This document shows positions 37,293 through 46,393 of a stretch of DNA of 64,000 nucleotides, piece by piece. The stretch's first letter is position 1. Each line of letters begins with the position of its first letter. Source of the stretch: Pseudomonas kuykendallii (GTDB taxonomy: Bacteria > Pseudomonadota > Gammaproteobacteria > Pseudomonadales > Pseudomonadaceae); the NCBI RefSeq assembly GCF_900106975.1, contig NZ_FNNU01000002.1:248001-312000 (forward strand), given 5' to 3'. The translations under genes and the position numbers were made by a program. The notes below the pieces were generated by a model. It ran no database searches, was not told the origin of the DNA, and saw only the letters and a program-made list of their open reading frames with translations.

Positions 37293-38405
37293 ATGCTCAC
37301 CACCGCCATTTTCCCCTCGCGTTACGTCCAGGGTCGAGGCGCGCTCGCGCAACTCGGTGAGGAGCTGGCCCGATTCGGCGGCAGCAGCCTGGCGTTGCTC
37401 GATCCCTTCGCCGACGACAACCTCGGCGCGCAACTCGACGCCTCCGCCAGCGAGCGGATCGATTTCCACCGCGTGCGCTTCACCGGCGAATGCTGCGACG
37501 AGGAAATCGCGCGGCTGGTCGACCTCGCCGAGGCGCGCCGTCCGGATTCGATCGTCGGCATCGGCGGCGGAAAGGCGCTCGACACCGCCAAGGCACTGGC
37601 CCACGAACTCGGCCTGCCGGTGGCCGTGGTGCCTACCCTGGCCTCCACCGATGCGCCGTGCAGCGCGCTGTCGGTGATCTACACCGCCGAGGGGGCGTTC
37701 AAGCGCTACCTGGTGCTGCCGCGCAATCCCGATCTGGTGCTGGTGGACAGCCAGGTGATCGCCCAGGCTCCGGCGCGTTTCCTCGTCGCCGGCATGGGCG
37801 ACGCCATGGCGACCTGGTTCGAGGCCGAGGATTGCCGCATCCGCGGGGCCGCCAACATGACCGGGCGTCCCGGCCCGCGTACCGCCTTCGCCCTGGCGCG
37901 GCTGTGCTACGACACCCTGCTCGAATACGGCCCGCTGGCGCTGCAGGCGTGCCGCCAGCAGGTGGTGACGCCGGCGCTGGAGCACATCATCGAGGCCAAC
38001 ACCCTGCTCTCCGGTCTCGGCTTCGAGAGTGGCGGCCTGGCGGCGGCGCACGCCATCCACAACGGCTTCACCGCGCTGCCGGAGACCCACGCCTACTGGC
38101 ACGGCGAGAAGGTCGCCTTCGGCGTGCTGAGCATGCTCATGCTGCGCGACAGCGCGCCGGCGCAGATCGATGAGGTCTACGACTTCTGCATCGCTATCGG
38201 CCTGCCGGTGACCCTGGCCGACATCGGCCTGCACGACGTCGACGATGCCTACCTGCTGCGCGCCGCCGAGCTGGCCTGCGCGGTCGGGGAGAGCATCCAC
38301 AACGAACCCTTCCCGGTCGACGCCCTGACCGTTCTCGGCGCCATGCGCACCGCGGACGCCGAAGGTCGCCGGCGCAAGGCCCTGGTGGCCGCCGCCGTAC
38401 ACTGA
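37293..38405 (+). CDS. gldA: Glycerol dehydrogenase, iron/zinc type
   Basis: An NAD-dependent, metal-dependent alcohol dehydrogenase that oxidises glycerol to dihydroxyacetone. The 370 residues match the GldA family: NAD loop GIGGGKALDTAKA, PTLASTDAP, and metal ligands Asp in GDAMATW, His in HAIHNGF and His in YWHGEKVAFG. A GAG ribosome site precedes the ATG. It sits alone between gltD and hemE, which are adjacent in PAO1 as I recall, so it looks like a lineage-specific insertion. Its own terminator follows. Confidence 0.92.
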   Translation: MLTTAIFPSRYVQGRGALAQLGEELARFGGSSLALLDPFADDNLGAQLDASASERIDFHRVRFTGECCDEEIARLVDLAEARRPDSIVGIGGGKALDTAKALAHELGLPVAVVPTLASTDAPCSALSVIYTAEGAFKRYLVLPRNPDLVLVDSQVIAQAPARFLVAGMGDAMATWFEAEDCRIRGAANMTGRPGPRTAFALARLCYDTLLEYGPLALQACRQQVVTPALEHIIEANTLLSGLGFESGGLAAAHAIHNGFTALPETHAYWHGEKVAFGVLSMLMLRDSAPAQIDEVYDFCIAIGLPVTLADIGLHDVDDAYLLRAAELACAVGESIHNEPFPVDALTVLGAMRTADAEGRRRKALVAAAVH

Positions 38406-38424
38406 TCCCGATACCGCGTAACGC

Positions 38425-38450
38425 AAAGGCACGGCACCCGCCGTGCCTTT
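38425..38450 (+). terminator. Terminator of gldA
   Basis: An 11-bp stem (AAAGGCACGGC with GCCGTGCCTTT) and 4-base loop followed by T residues, about 20 bases after the gldA stop. Confidence 0.8.
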
Positions 38451-38498
38451 TGCCCTGCGCTCTGCGAAAATGCCCGCACTTTTTTCCCGGATGACCCC

Positions 38499-39566
38499 AT
38501 GACTGTCCTGAAGAACGATCGCTTCCTGCGTGCCCTGCTCAAGCAACCGGTGGACGTTACCCCGGTGTGGATGATGCGTCAGGCTGGCCGCTACCTGCCC
38601 GAGTACCGGGCCACGCGGGCCAAGGCCGGCAACTTCGTCAACCTGATGAAGAGTCCCGAGCTGGCCTGCGAGGTCACCATCCAGCCGCTGGACCGCTACC
38701 CGCAGCTGGACGCGGCGATCCTCTTCTCCGACATCCTCACCATTCCCGACGCCATGGGCCAGGGCCTGTACTTCGAGACCGGCGAAGGCCCGCGCTTCAA
38801 GAAGGTCGTCAGTTCGATGGCCGACATCGAGGCGCTGCCGATTCCCGAGCCGGAACAGGACCTGGGCTACGTGATGGACGCGGTGCGCAATATCCGCCGT
38901 GAGCTGAACGGCCGCGTGCCGCTGATCGGCTTCTCCGGCAGCCCCTGGACGCTGGCGACCTACATGGTCGAAGGCGGCTCGTCGAAGGACTTCCGCAAAT
39001 CCAAGGCGATGCTCTACGACAACCCTCAGGCCATGCACGCGCTGCTCGACAAGCTGGCGCGCTCGGTCACCGCCTACCTCAACGGGCAGATCAGGGCTGG
39101 CGCGCAGGCCGTGCAGATCTTCGACTCCTGGGGCGGCAGCCTGTCGGCGGCGGCCTACCAGGAATTCTCCCTGGCCTACATGAAGCAGATCGTCGACGGG
39201 CTGATCCGCGAGCACGAGGGCCGGCGCGTGCCGGTGATCCTGTTCACCAAGGGCGGCGGTCTGTGGCTGGAGTCGATGGCCGACAGCGGCGCCGAGGCCC
39301 TCGGCCTGGACTGGACCTGTGACATCGGCAGCGCCCGCGCCCGCGTCGGCGCCAAGGTGGCCCTGCAGGGCAACATGGACCCGAGCGTGCTCTACGCCAA
39401 CCCGGCGGCGATCCGCGCCGAGGTCGGGCGCATCCTCGCCCGCTACGGCCACGGCGAAGGGCAGGTGTTCAACCTCGGCCACGGCATCACCCCGGAAGTC
39501 GATCCAGAGAACGCGCGGGCGTTCTTCGAGGCGGTGCACGAGTTGTCCGCGCAGTACCACGCCTGA
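38499..39566 (+). CDS. hemE: Uroporphyrinogen decarboxylase
   Basis: Decarboxylates the four acetates of uroporphyrinogen III to give coproporphyrinogen III in heme synthesis. The 355-residue protein shows the N-terminal signature [16 protein letters not shown], the second signature [16 protein letters not shown], and the substrate-site Asp in [14 protein letters not shown]. It starts about 48 bases after the gldA terminator with an independent promoter likely. A strong terminator follows. Confidence 0.98.
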   Translation: MTVLKNDRFLRALLKQPVDVTPVWMMRQAGRYLPEYRATRAKAGNFVNLMKSPELACEVTIQPLDRYPQLDAAILFSDILTIPDAMGQGLYFETGEGPRFKKVVSSMADIEALPIPEPEQDLGYVMDAVRNIRRELNGRVPLIGFSGSPWTLATYMVEGGSSKDFRKSKAMLYDNPQAMHALLDKLARSVTAYLNGQIRAGAQAVQIFDSWGGSLSAAAYQEFSLAYMKQIVDGLIREHEGRRVPVILFTKGGGLWLESMADSGAEALGLDWTCDIGSARARVGAKVALQGNMDPSVLYANPAAIRAEVGRILARYGHGEGQVFNLGHGITPEVDPENARAFFEAVHELSAQYHA

Positions 39567-39600
39567 GCGTTTCCCCTCCACATCGAGGAGCGCTGAAACG

Positions 39601-39628
39601 AAAACGCCCGGCAAATGCCGGGCGTTTT
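39601..39628. terminator. Bidirectional terminator between hemE and MFS gene
   Basis: A 13-bp stem (AAAACGCCCGGCA pairing with TGCCGGGCGTTTT) with a 2-base tip separates the convergent hemE and MFS transporter genes. Confidence 0.88.
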
Positions 39629-39643
39629 GCGTTGCGCTGCCGA

Positions 39644-40912
39644 TCAGCCGTTGCGGTTGCCCGGCAGCACCGGCAGGCGCGCCAGGTGGATGGCCACGGC
39701 GAGGGCGATCATCAGCAGCGTACCGATGAACAGGCCGATGCCGTTCCAGCCCGCCGCGTGCCAGAACACCCCGCCGAGGGTGCCGGCGACGCTGGAACCG
39801 ATGTAGTAGCTGAACAGGTACAGCGACGACGCCTGGCCCTTGGCCTTGGGGGCGCGGCGGCCGATCCAGCTGCTCGCCACCGAGTGCGCGCCGAAGAAGC
39901 CGAAGGTGAAGGTCAGCAGGCCGATCACCACCAGCGGCAGCGCGGTGAACAGGGTCAGTGCGAGACCGGCGGACATCAGCACGATGGTCGCCCAGAACAC
40001 CCGGCGGCGGCCCAGCTTGTCGGCCAGCGCGCCGATCTGCGCCGAGCTGTAGATGCCCGACAGATAGACCACCGAGAGCAGCCCGACCAGCGCCTGGCTC
40101 ATGTGGTAAGGCTCGGCGAGCAGGCGATAGCCGATGTAGTTGAACAGCGTGACGAAGGCGCCCATCAGCAGGAAGCCCTCCAGAAACAGCCAGGGCAGGC
40201 CCGCGTCGCGGAAGTGCACGGTGAAGCCGTCCAGCAGGCTGCGCGGGTTGAGCGGGCGAGCGCGGAAGTTGCGCGACTCGGGAAGGATCTTCCAGAACAC
40301 CACGGCCGCCGTCAGCGCCAGCACGCCGATCACCAGCATCGCCGTGTGCCAGCTGACGAAATCGATCAGCACGCCGGCGATCAGCCGCCCGGACATCCCG
40401 CCGATGGCGTTGCCGCCGATGTACAGGCCCATCGCCAGGCCGATGTGCTGCGGGTGGATTTCCTCGCTGAGGTAGGTCATCGCCACGGCGGCGAGCCCGC
40501 TGAGGGAAAGCCCGACCAGCGCGCGCGTCACCAGCACGCCCTGCCAGGTCGGCATCAACGCGCTGGCGATAGTGAACAGCGCGGCGGCGGACAGCGCCGC
40601 GACCATTACCGGTTTACGCCCGAGCGCATCGGAAAGCGGGCCGGTGATCAGCAGGCCGATGGCGAGCATCGCCGTGGAAACCGAAAGGATCAGGCTGCTC
40701 TGCGCCGCGTTGATGGAAAACTCGTGGGAGAGGATCGGCATCATCGGCTGTACGCAGTAGAGCAGCGCGAAGGTGGAGAAGCCGCCGCAGAACAAAGCGA
40801 GCACCGTGCGCATGAACATCGGGGTGTTCTTCTCGATGTAGATCTCGCTGCTCTGGACGGCGCTGGAAACAGCCACGGACGACAAGGCGGGCGATGCGAC
40901 AGCAGTTTTCAC
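39644..40912 (-). CDS. MFS transporter (YnfM-like efflux family)
   Basis: A 422-residue, 12-span major facilitator. Visible features include the N-terminal EIYIEKNTPMF stretch shared with this Pseudomonas family, the motif in loop 2-3 GPLSDALGRKPVM, and the second half GALADKLGRRRV. The GTG at 40912 with GAGG upstream was preferred over a TTG at 40981, which would cover the divergent promoter region. Substrate is unknown. It is paired head-to-head with a LysR regulator, the usual arrangement for an inducible exporter. Confidence 0.85.
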   Translation of the reverse strand: MKTAVASPALSSVAVSSAVQSSEIYIEKNTPMFMRTVLALFCGGFSTFALLYCVQPMMPILSHEFSINAAQSSLILSVSTAMLAIGLLITGPLSDALGRKPVMVAALSAAALFTIASALMPTWQGVLVTRALVGLSLSGLAAVAMTYLSEEIHPQHIGLAMGLYIGGNAIGGMSGRLIAGVLIDFVSWHTAMLVIGVLALTAAVVFWKILPESRNFRARPLNPRSLLDGFTVHFRDAGLPWLFLEGFLLMGAFVTLFNYIGYRLLAEPYHMSQALVGLLSVVYLSGIYSSAQIGALADKLGRRRVFWATIVLMSAGLALTLFTALPLVVIGLLTFTFGFFGAHSVASSWIGRRAPKAKGQASSLYLFSYYIGSSVAGTLGGVFWHAAGWNGIGLFIGTLLMIALAVAIHLARLPVLPGNRNG

Positions 40913-41031
40913 GGGTACCTCAAGGGAGCGAATGAAGGAGCGGGCAGGAAAAGAATATAGGTGGCTAACGATTGCATCCAATATATCATTCGACCTGTTT
41001 GATATCTGAAACGACCTAATCGGAGCGCGCC

Positions 41032-41931
41032 ATGGAACTGCGTCACCTGCGCTACTTCATCGCGGTGGCCGAGGAACTGCACTTCGGCCGCGCCGCAGAG
41101 CTGCTGGGCATCTCCCAGCCGCCCCTCAGCCAGCAGATTCAGGCACTGGAGCAGGAGCTGGGGGCGCGCCTGTTCGAGCGTACCAATCGTCGGGTCGAGC
41201 TCAGCGAGGCGGGCCGGCTGTTCCTCGAGGAGGCGCGTCTGGTGCTGGCTCAGGTCGACAAGGCGGCGGATGTCGCGCGCCGTGCGCAGCTCGGCGAACT
41301 GGGCGAGATGAAGATCGGCTTCACTTCGTCGGCACCGTTCAGCACGCGCATTCCCAAGGCGATCCACGCCTTCCGCCAGGCGTTTCCCGCGGTCCATCTC
41401 AACCTGCAGGAGATGAGCAGCAAGAAGGTCGCCGACGCGCTGGTCGACGAATCCATCGAGATCGGTCTGATGCGTCCGCTGCCGTTGCCCGACTCGCTGC
41501 GCATGCAGGAGCTGTTTCGCGAGCCACTGGTGGCGGTACTCAACGCCGCGCATCCGCTGGCGGCTTCCGGCGGCGGTGGCCTGCATCTCGAGGCGCTCGC
41601 CGGCGAGCCGTTCGTGTTCTTCCCGCGCGGCTACGGCAGCGGCCTCTATGCCCAGTTGCTCAGCCTCGCCAGTCGCGCCGGTTTCAGCCCGCACTTTTCC
41701 CAGGAGGCCGCCGAGGCGATGACGATCATCGGGCTGGTGGCCGCGGGCCTCGGGGTGTCGGTGTTGCCGGCATCGTTCCAGCGCATCCGCATCGATGGCG
41801 TGGTCTACCGCACGCTGCTCGACGAGGGCGCCGAGACGGCGGTCTGGCTGGTCCAGCGCAACGAGCCGCCGTCGGCGATGGCACGGGCATTTTCCGACCT
41901 GCTGACGCGGCAGGCGGCGCAGCATCGCTAG
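41032..41931 (+). CDS. LysR-family transcriptional regulator
   Basis: A 299-residue LysR-type regulator: N-terminal winged helix (about 1-60, with FGRAAELLGISQPPLSQQIQALE) and a C-terminal periplasmic-binding-like effector domain (about 90-295). It is divergent from the MFS transporter across a 119-base region that should hold its binding site, so it probably controls that gene. The effector is unknown. It is the last backbone gene before the aryl polyene cluster; its stop overlaps the convergent small gene by 4 bases. Confidence 0.9.
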   Translation: MELRHLRYFIAVAEELHFGRAAELLGISQPPLSQQIQALEQELGARLFERTNRRVELSEAGRLFLEEARLVLAQVDKAADVARRAQLGELGEMKIGFTSSAPFSTRIPKAIHAFRQAFPAVHLNLQEMSSKKVADALVDESIEIGLMRPLPLPDSLRMQELFREPLVAVLNAAHPLAASGGGGLHLEALAGEPFVFFPRGYGSGLYAQLLSLASRAGFSPHFSQEAAEAMTIIGLVAAGLGVSVLPASFQRIRIDGVVYRTLLDEGAETAVWLVQRNEPPSAMARAFSDLLTRQAAQHR

Positions 41932-42155
41932 CGGCGGTGGAGGCGGATCGCGCTGATGCCGAGCACCTCGGCGTGTTCCAGCAGCTGCGCCTCGCTGTCG
42001 TCCGCGCCAGGCATCGCCAGGCTGTTTTCCGCATCGGCGAAGTGCACTTCGATCAGGTGACGCGCCGCCTGGCCGGGCGAACAGGCATCGCCCGGCGCGT
42101 CTAACGTCTTGGTCCGCGGCTCGCCATGGAATAAGTAATGGATCTCGAGGGACAT
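41928..42155 (-). CDS. Small hypothetical protein
   Basis: A 75-residue protein I do not recognise. The ATG at 42155 has GGAGG 5 bases upstream, which supports translation. It is acidic in the middle, without a signal peptide or membrane span, and begins MSLEIHYLFHGEP. It lies after the cluster terminator on the same strand as the APE genes and its end overlaps the lysR stop. Confidence 0.6.
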   Translation of the reverse strand: MSLEIHYLFHGEPRTKTLDAPGDACSPGQAARHLIEVHFADAENSLAMPGADDSEAQLLEHAEVLGISAIRLHRR

Positions 42156-42245
42156 GCCGGCCTCCGCGTTCGGCGCGGCCTCCGCGACCGCGCCTTCGAG
42201 CATTTCGACCGGCCGCCACGCGGCATCGTTCCGACCCAGAACGAA

Positions 42246-42270
42246 GAACGCCCCGCAGGGCGGGGCGTTC
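42246..42270 (-). terminator. Terminator at the end of the aryl polyene cluster
   Basis: An 11-bp stem (42246-42256 with 42260-42270) and 3-base loop, followed leftward by a T-rich stretch, lies about 15 bases after the last cluster gene. Confidence 0.85.
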
Positions 42271-42285
42271 TCGGAGCGCGGGGTC

Positions 42286-42723
42286 TTACTTGACGGTAGC
42301 CAGTTTCCCTTTGAGCGCTACGCCGGCCATGATCGCGCCGGCGTGGCATTCGTAGTTTTCCGCGTTGCGGTACTCGACGTTCTTGTAGTTGCTGGCGATA
42401 TCCACAACGGCGTTCGCGCCGGCGGCCTTGGCCGCGTTCTGCAGGCGGATCAGCGCCGATTGCAGCACCCAGCCGCAGGCCACTTCATCGGATTTGCCGA
42501 AGGCGTTGGTCTTCTGGTTGGTGGTCACCAACGGGTTGATGATCTTCGCGCCGGCCGGGGTCTTCGCCAGGTAGAATTTCACGCTGCCATCGAGCTTGCC
42601 GGCCTGGGTCGCCTGGGCGACGACGGCGTCGAACGGCAGGTAGTGGGTCGTGTCGCGCGCCTGGCTGATGGCGGGCAGGGCACTGAGGCACAGCGCGGCG
42701 ATGATTAGAGCTTTCTTTTGCAT
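42286..42723 (-). CDS. 'Excinuclease-like' periplasmic protein of APE clusters
   Basis: A 145-residue protein with a cleavable signal peptide (about 1-22, ending SQA-RDT). It matches a family I know from aryl polyene clusters that databases misname 'excinuclease ATPase subunit'; it has no ATP-binding motif. Conserved features are KLDGSVKFY, TNKKTNAFGKSDE-like text (TNQKTNAFGKSDE), a Cys in VACGW and a Cys in NYECHAGA. AAGGAG precedes the ATG. It is 62 bases after apeR and ends at the cluster terminator. Function is unknown; a periplasmic helper in pigment export or anchoring is an inference. Confidence 0.72.
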   Translation of the reverse strand: MQKKALIIAALCLSALPAISQARDTTHYLPFDAVVAQATQAGKLDGSVKFYLAKTPAGAKIINPLVTTNQKTNAFGKSDEVACGWVLQSALIRLQNAAKAAGANAVVDIASNYKNVEYRNAENYECHAGAIMAGVALKGKLATVK

Positions 42724-42784
42724 ATCGTCTCCTTGATGAGCGGGGTCTTGCGGATGGTGTGGCGGCGAACTCCAGGTATGAAGA

Positions 42785-44011
42785 TCAACGCCAGCGACGG
42801 AAAACCAGTGAAGTGTTCACTCCGCCGAATGCGAAGTTGTTATTGACCACGTATTCGTGGCTCATTCTCCGCGGCTCGCCGCGGAGATAGTCGAGTTCGC
42901 CGCAACGCGGGTCGATCTCGCCCAGGTTCAGCGTGTGAATGTACAGGTCGCTGTTCATCATCTCGATGCAGAACCAAGACTCCAGCGCGCCGCAGGCGCC
43001 GAGGGTATGGCCCAGGAAGCTCTTTTGCGAACTGATCGGCATGCGGGTGCCGAACAGCTCGCGGGTGGCCAGGGTCTCGGCGATGTCGCCCTGCTCGGTC
43101 GCGGTGCCGTGGCCGTTGACGTAACCGATGGCGTCCGGCGCCAGCCCGGCGTCTTCCAGGGCGAGCTCCATCGCCCGGCGCATGGTCGCCTGCTCCGGCT
43201 TGGTGATGTGCTGACCGTCGGCATTGCTGCCGAAACCGACGATTTCCGCATGGATGCGCGCGCCACGGGCCAGCGCGTGCTCCAGTTCCTCGAGCACCAG
43301 GATACCGGCGCCTTCGCCGATCACCAGGCCGTCGCGCTGGCTGTCGTAGGGGCGCGGCGAGGTCTGCGGCGCATCGTTCTTCAGGCTGGTGGCGTAGAGC
43401 GCGTCGAAGACCATCGCCTCGGTGGCGCAGAGCTCTTCGGCGCCGCCGGCGAGCATCATCGGCAGGCGGCCGAACTTGATCGCTTCGTAGGCATAGCCGA
43501 TGCCCTGGCTGCCGCTGGTGCAGGCGCTGGAGGTGGGGATCACGCGGCCCTTCAGGCCGAAGAAGATGCTGATGTTGGCCGCGGTGGTGTGCGGCATCAT
43601 GCGCACGTAGGAGTTGGCGTTGAGGCCGTCGGCGACCGCATTGATCAGCATGTTGCCGAAGGCCTTCACCTCATCGGTGCTGCCGGTGGACGAGCCGCAG
43701 GCGACGCCCATGCGGCCGTCGCTGATGCTCGGATCGCCGAGCAGGCCGGCGTCGTCCAGCGCGCGCTCGGCGGCCAGTACCGCAAGGCGCGACACCCGGC
43801 CCATGCTGCGCAATTGCTTGCGCGTCCAGTGCTTGGGTACGGCGAAATCGTCGATCGGACCGCCCAGGCGGGTGTTCAGCTCGGTGTAGCGATCCCATTC
43901 GTCCATCCGCCGGATGCCGCTTCTGCCGGCCTGGAAGTTCTCCAGTACGGTGGGCCAGTCGCTGCCCAGCGACGTGATGCCGGCCATGCCGGTAACGACC
44001 ACGCGCCTCAT
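42785..44011 (-). CDS. apeR: Beta-ketoacyl-ACP synthase (APE ketosynthase ApeR-type)
   Basis: A 408-residue FabF-like ketosynthase that condenses malonyl-ACP onto the growing aryl polyene. The complete catalytic triad is visible: Cys in SSACTSGSQG, His in VNGHGTATEQGD and His in FLGHTLGACGALE. The ATG at 44011 shares ATGA with the ketoreductase stop. It occupies the last of the O-P-Q-R positions of aryl polyene clusters, after KS, dehydratase and ketoreductase. Paired in function with the second ketosynthase upstream. Confidence 0.9.
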   Translation of the reverse strand: MRRVVVTGMAGITSLGSDWPTVLENFQAGRSGIRRMDEWDRYTELNTRLGGPIDDFAVPKHWTRKQLRSMGRVSRLAVLAAERALDDAGLLGDPSISDGRMGVACGSSTGSTDEVKAFGNMLINAVADGLNANSYVRMMPHTTAANISIFFGLKGRVIPTSSACTSGSQGIGYAYEAIKFGRLPMMLAGGAEELCATEAMVFDALYATSLKNDAPQTSPRPYDSQRDGLVIGEGAGILVLEELEHALARGARIHAEIVGFGSNADGQHITKPEQATMRRAMELALEDAGLAPDAIGYVNGHGTATEQGDIAETLATRELFGTRMPISSQKSFLGHTLGACGALESWFCIEMMNSDLYIHTLNLGEIDPRCGELDYLRGEPRRMSHEYVVNNNFAFGGVNTSLVFRRWR

Positions 44012-44739
44012 CAGCACAACCCTCCATTCACTGAAATCACCTGGCGGGTGATGTAAGCCGCTTCGTCGGACATGAGGAAATTCACCGCCCCGGCTACTTC
44101 TTCCGGCGTGCCCATGCGCTGGGCCGGGATCATCTTCAGCAGTTCCTCGACGGGCACGTTCTCATCCAGCATGTCGGTGTCGATCAGCCCCGGCGCGACG
44201 CAGTTGACGGTGATCCGACGCTTGCCCAGCTCGATCGCCAGCGCCTTGGCGGCGCCGATCACGCCGGCCTTGGAGGCACTGTAGTTGACCTGGCCGCGGT
44301 TGCCGATCAGCCCCGAGACCGAGGTGATGCAGACGATCCGTCCCGGTTTGCGGCGGCGGATCATCGGCATGCTCAGTGGCTGCAGGACGTTGTAGAAACC
44401 GTCCAGGTTGGTCCGCAGCACCTGATCCCAGTCATCGTCGCTCAGCGCGGGGAAGGCGCCGTCACGCGTCAGGCCGGCGTTGCAGACGACGCCGTAGTAA
44501 GCGCCGTGGGTTTCGATGTCGGCTTCCAGCGCGGTTCGGCAGGCGACGCGGTCGGCGATGTCGAACTGCAGGATGCGCGCTTCGCGGCCAAGGGCGCGGA
44601 TCGCCTCCTGCACCGCCTGCGCTTCGTCGAGGCGGCTGCGGCAGTGCAGCACGATGTCATGGCCGGCGCGGGCCAGTCGCAGGGCGATGGCGCGGCCGAT
44701 GCCACGGCTGGAGCCGGTGACGAGGATGGCTTCAGTCAT
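44011..44739 (-). CDS. apeQ: 3-Ketoacyl-ACP reductase (FabG-like)
   Basis: A 242-residue SDR that reduces the beta-keto group of the aryl polyene chain with NADPH. The cofactor loop TGSSRGIGRAIA, catalytic Ser (ITSVSG) and YSASK are complete. The ATG lies in an ATGA overlap with the dehydratase gene. Sits in the apeO-P-Q-R block. Confidence 0.92.
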   Translation of the reverse strand: MTEAILVTGSSRGIGRAIALRLARAGHDIVLHCRSRLDEAQAVQEAIRALGREARILQFDIADRVACRTALEADIETHGAYYGVVCNAGLTRDGAFPALSDDDWDQVLRTNLDGFYNVLQPLSMPMIRRRKPGRIVCITSVSGLIGNRGQVNYSASKAGVIGAAKALAIELGKRRITVNCVAPGLIDTDMLDENVPVEELLKMIPAQRMGTPEEVAGAVNFLMSDEAAYITRQVISVNGGLC

Positions 44740-45188
44740 TGCGGTGTTTCCTGTAGATAGCGCGCCACTTCGGGCGGGCGGAAGACGTTCAGGCGCGCCT
44801 CGGCATGGATGCCGGGCCCGTCCAGGTGGCATTCGAAGACGCCCATGCCGCTGTCGTCCTGCAGCGAGCGCAGGGCGCGGATGCTGAGCGGGGCGTCGAC
44901 CGGAAAGGCGTCGACGTTGCACTGGAAATTGCGCGTGCCGAGCAGGAAGCCGAGCTCCACCGGCTGCCCGGCCTTACGTGCCTGGCAGCCGGCGAAGGCA
45001 GCCACGCTCTGCGCCATCAGCTCCACACCGACCCAGGCCGGCAGGCTGCCATCGGCGGCGTTCAACAGGCCCCCTGCGCGTACCTTCAGGTAGGTGACGA
45101 CGCTTTCGTCATCGAAGCGCTCGACGCCGTCCAGCAGGATCATGTCGCCGGCGTGGGGCAACAGTTCGGCGATCGGCCAGGCGATCAT
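44736..45188 (-). CDS. apeP: 3-Hydroxyacyl-ACP dehydratase (ApeP-type hotdog)
   Basis: A 150-residue hotdog-fold protein that with a partner dehydratase removes water from the 3-hydroxyacyl-ACP. Visible are WPIAELLPHAGDMILLDGVE at the N-terminus with the His expected in the active site, and WVGVELMAQSVAAFAGCQA in the central helix. ATGA overlaps join it to both neighbours. In APE systems ApeP acts with ApeI; the ApeI-like partner here is fused to the ligase at 56549-58231. Confidence 0.85.
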   Translation of the reverse strand: MIAWPIAELLPHAGDMILLDGVERFDDESVVTYLKVRAGGLLNAADGSLPAWVGVELMAQSVAAFAGCQARKAGQPVELGFLLGTRNFQCNVDAFPVDAPLSIRALRSLQDDSGMGVFECHLDGPGIHAEARLNVFRPPEVARYLQETPQ

Positions 45189-46393
45189 GCGCGGCCCTCC
45201 GGCTCGACGCGGCCGAGGATCAGGCTGACGTTGTTGCCACCGAAGGCGAAGGAATTGCTCATCATGTGGCGCAACGGCCGGCTCGCGACGCGGCCGGGGG
45301 CGACCAGGTCCAGGCGCGGCAAGGCCGGGTCGGCTCGGCCGTCCCAGACCTGTGGCGGCAGCAGGTTGTCGCGATTGTCCGGGCCCAGGCACAGCCAGCA
45401 GAACGCCGCCTCGAGGGCACCGGCGGCGCCCAGCGTGTGCCCGCTAAGCGGCTTGCTAGACGAGCAGGGCACGCCGGTGGGGAACAGCTCGGCCACGGCG
45501 AGGCTTTCCATCGCATCGTTGTGCGTGGTCGCGGTGCCGTGCAGGTTCAGGTAGTCGATCTGCCCGGCCTCCAGCGCGGCGCTCTTCAGCGCCTTGCGCA
45601 TCGCCAGCAGCGCGCCGCGGCCGGTCGGCTCCGGTGCGGAGATGTGATGCGCATCGGAGCTGGCGCCGGCGCCCAGCAGCGCGACGGCGCCGTCGGACGA
45701 CGGCTCGCGGGTCATCAGAAACAGCGCCGCGCCCTCGCCGATGTTGATGCCCCTGCGTTGCCGGGAGAACGGATTGCAGACGGCGTCGCTCAGGGCTTCC
45801 AGGGAATCGAAGCCGTTCAGCGTCAGGCCGCACAGCGAGTCGACCCCGCCGCAGAGCACTGCGTCGCAGACGCCGAGCGCGAGCAGTCGGCGGGCGCTGA
45901 GCAGCGCGCGGCCGCTGGAGGTGCAGGCGGTGGAGATGGAATAGGCCGGGCCGCCCAGTTGCAACCAGTCGGCGAGAAAGGCCGCCGGCGCCGCCAGTTC
46001 CTGGTGGCGATAGTTGTAGTCGGGCGGGAAGGCGCCTTCGTGCAGCAGCGCGGCGATGCCCTGGCTGGCTTCATGGATGCCGGTGGTGCTGGTGCCGAGC
46101 ACGACGCCGATGCGGGCCGTGCCGAAGCGCTCGATGGCCTGGCGGATGTCGCCCTCGATCTCCAGCGCGGCAGCCAGCAGCAAGCGGTTGTTGCGCGTGT
46201 TGCGCTCGGCGAATCCGCTCGGCATCGCGGGCAGCTCGGCGTCCACCGCGCCCACCGGAACGGCGCGTTCGGGTAGCCAGCCGGACTCGCTGCGCATGCC
46301 GGGGCTGGAGCCGTTCAGGAGGTTGTCGAGCACCGCGCGCTTGCCGCTGCCCAGCGCGCAGATCACCCCGAGGGCGTTGAGGTAGGCCTTCAT
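45185..46393 (-). CDS. apeO: Beta-ketoacyl-ACP synthase (APE ketosynthase ApeO-type)
   Basis: A 402-residue ketosynthase with the full triad: Cys in STACTSSGRA, His in LNLHGTATTHND and His in PLSGHTLGAAGALE. It should elongate the polyene, probably with the CLF-like ApeC homologue encoded first in the operon. ATGA overlaps with the DUF3261 gene upstream and apeP downstream. Confidence 0.9.
   Translation of the reverse strand: MKAYLNALGVICALGSGKRAVLDNLLNGSSPGMRSESGWLPERAVPVGAVDAELPAMPSGFAERNTRNNRLLLAAALEIEGDIRQAIERFGTARIGVVLGTSTTGIHEASQGIAALLHEGAFPPDYNYRHQELAAPAAFLADWLQLGGPAYSISTACTSSGRALLSARRLLALGVCDAVLCGGVDSLCGLTLNGFDSLEALSDAVCNPFSRQRRGINIGEGAALFLMTREPSSDGAVALLGAGASSDAHHISAPEPTGRGALLAMRKALKSAALEAGQIDYLNLHGTATTHNDAMESLAVAELFPTGVPCSSSKPLSGHTLGAAGALEAAFCWLCLGPDNRDNLLPPQVWDGRADPALPRLDLVAPGRVASRPLRHMMSNSFAFGGNNVSLILGRVEPEGRA

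Noticed and set aside
37254-39614. 786-codon minus-strand frame opposite gldA and hemE
   Set aside because: Same GC shadow effect; it crosses two real genes and two terminators.
40913-40981. TTG start of the MFS transporter at 40981
   Set aside because: Would take up much of the divergent promoter; GTG at 40912 has a ribosome site and gives the family N-terminus.
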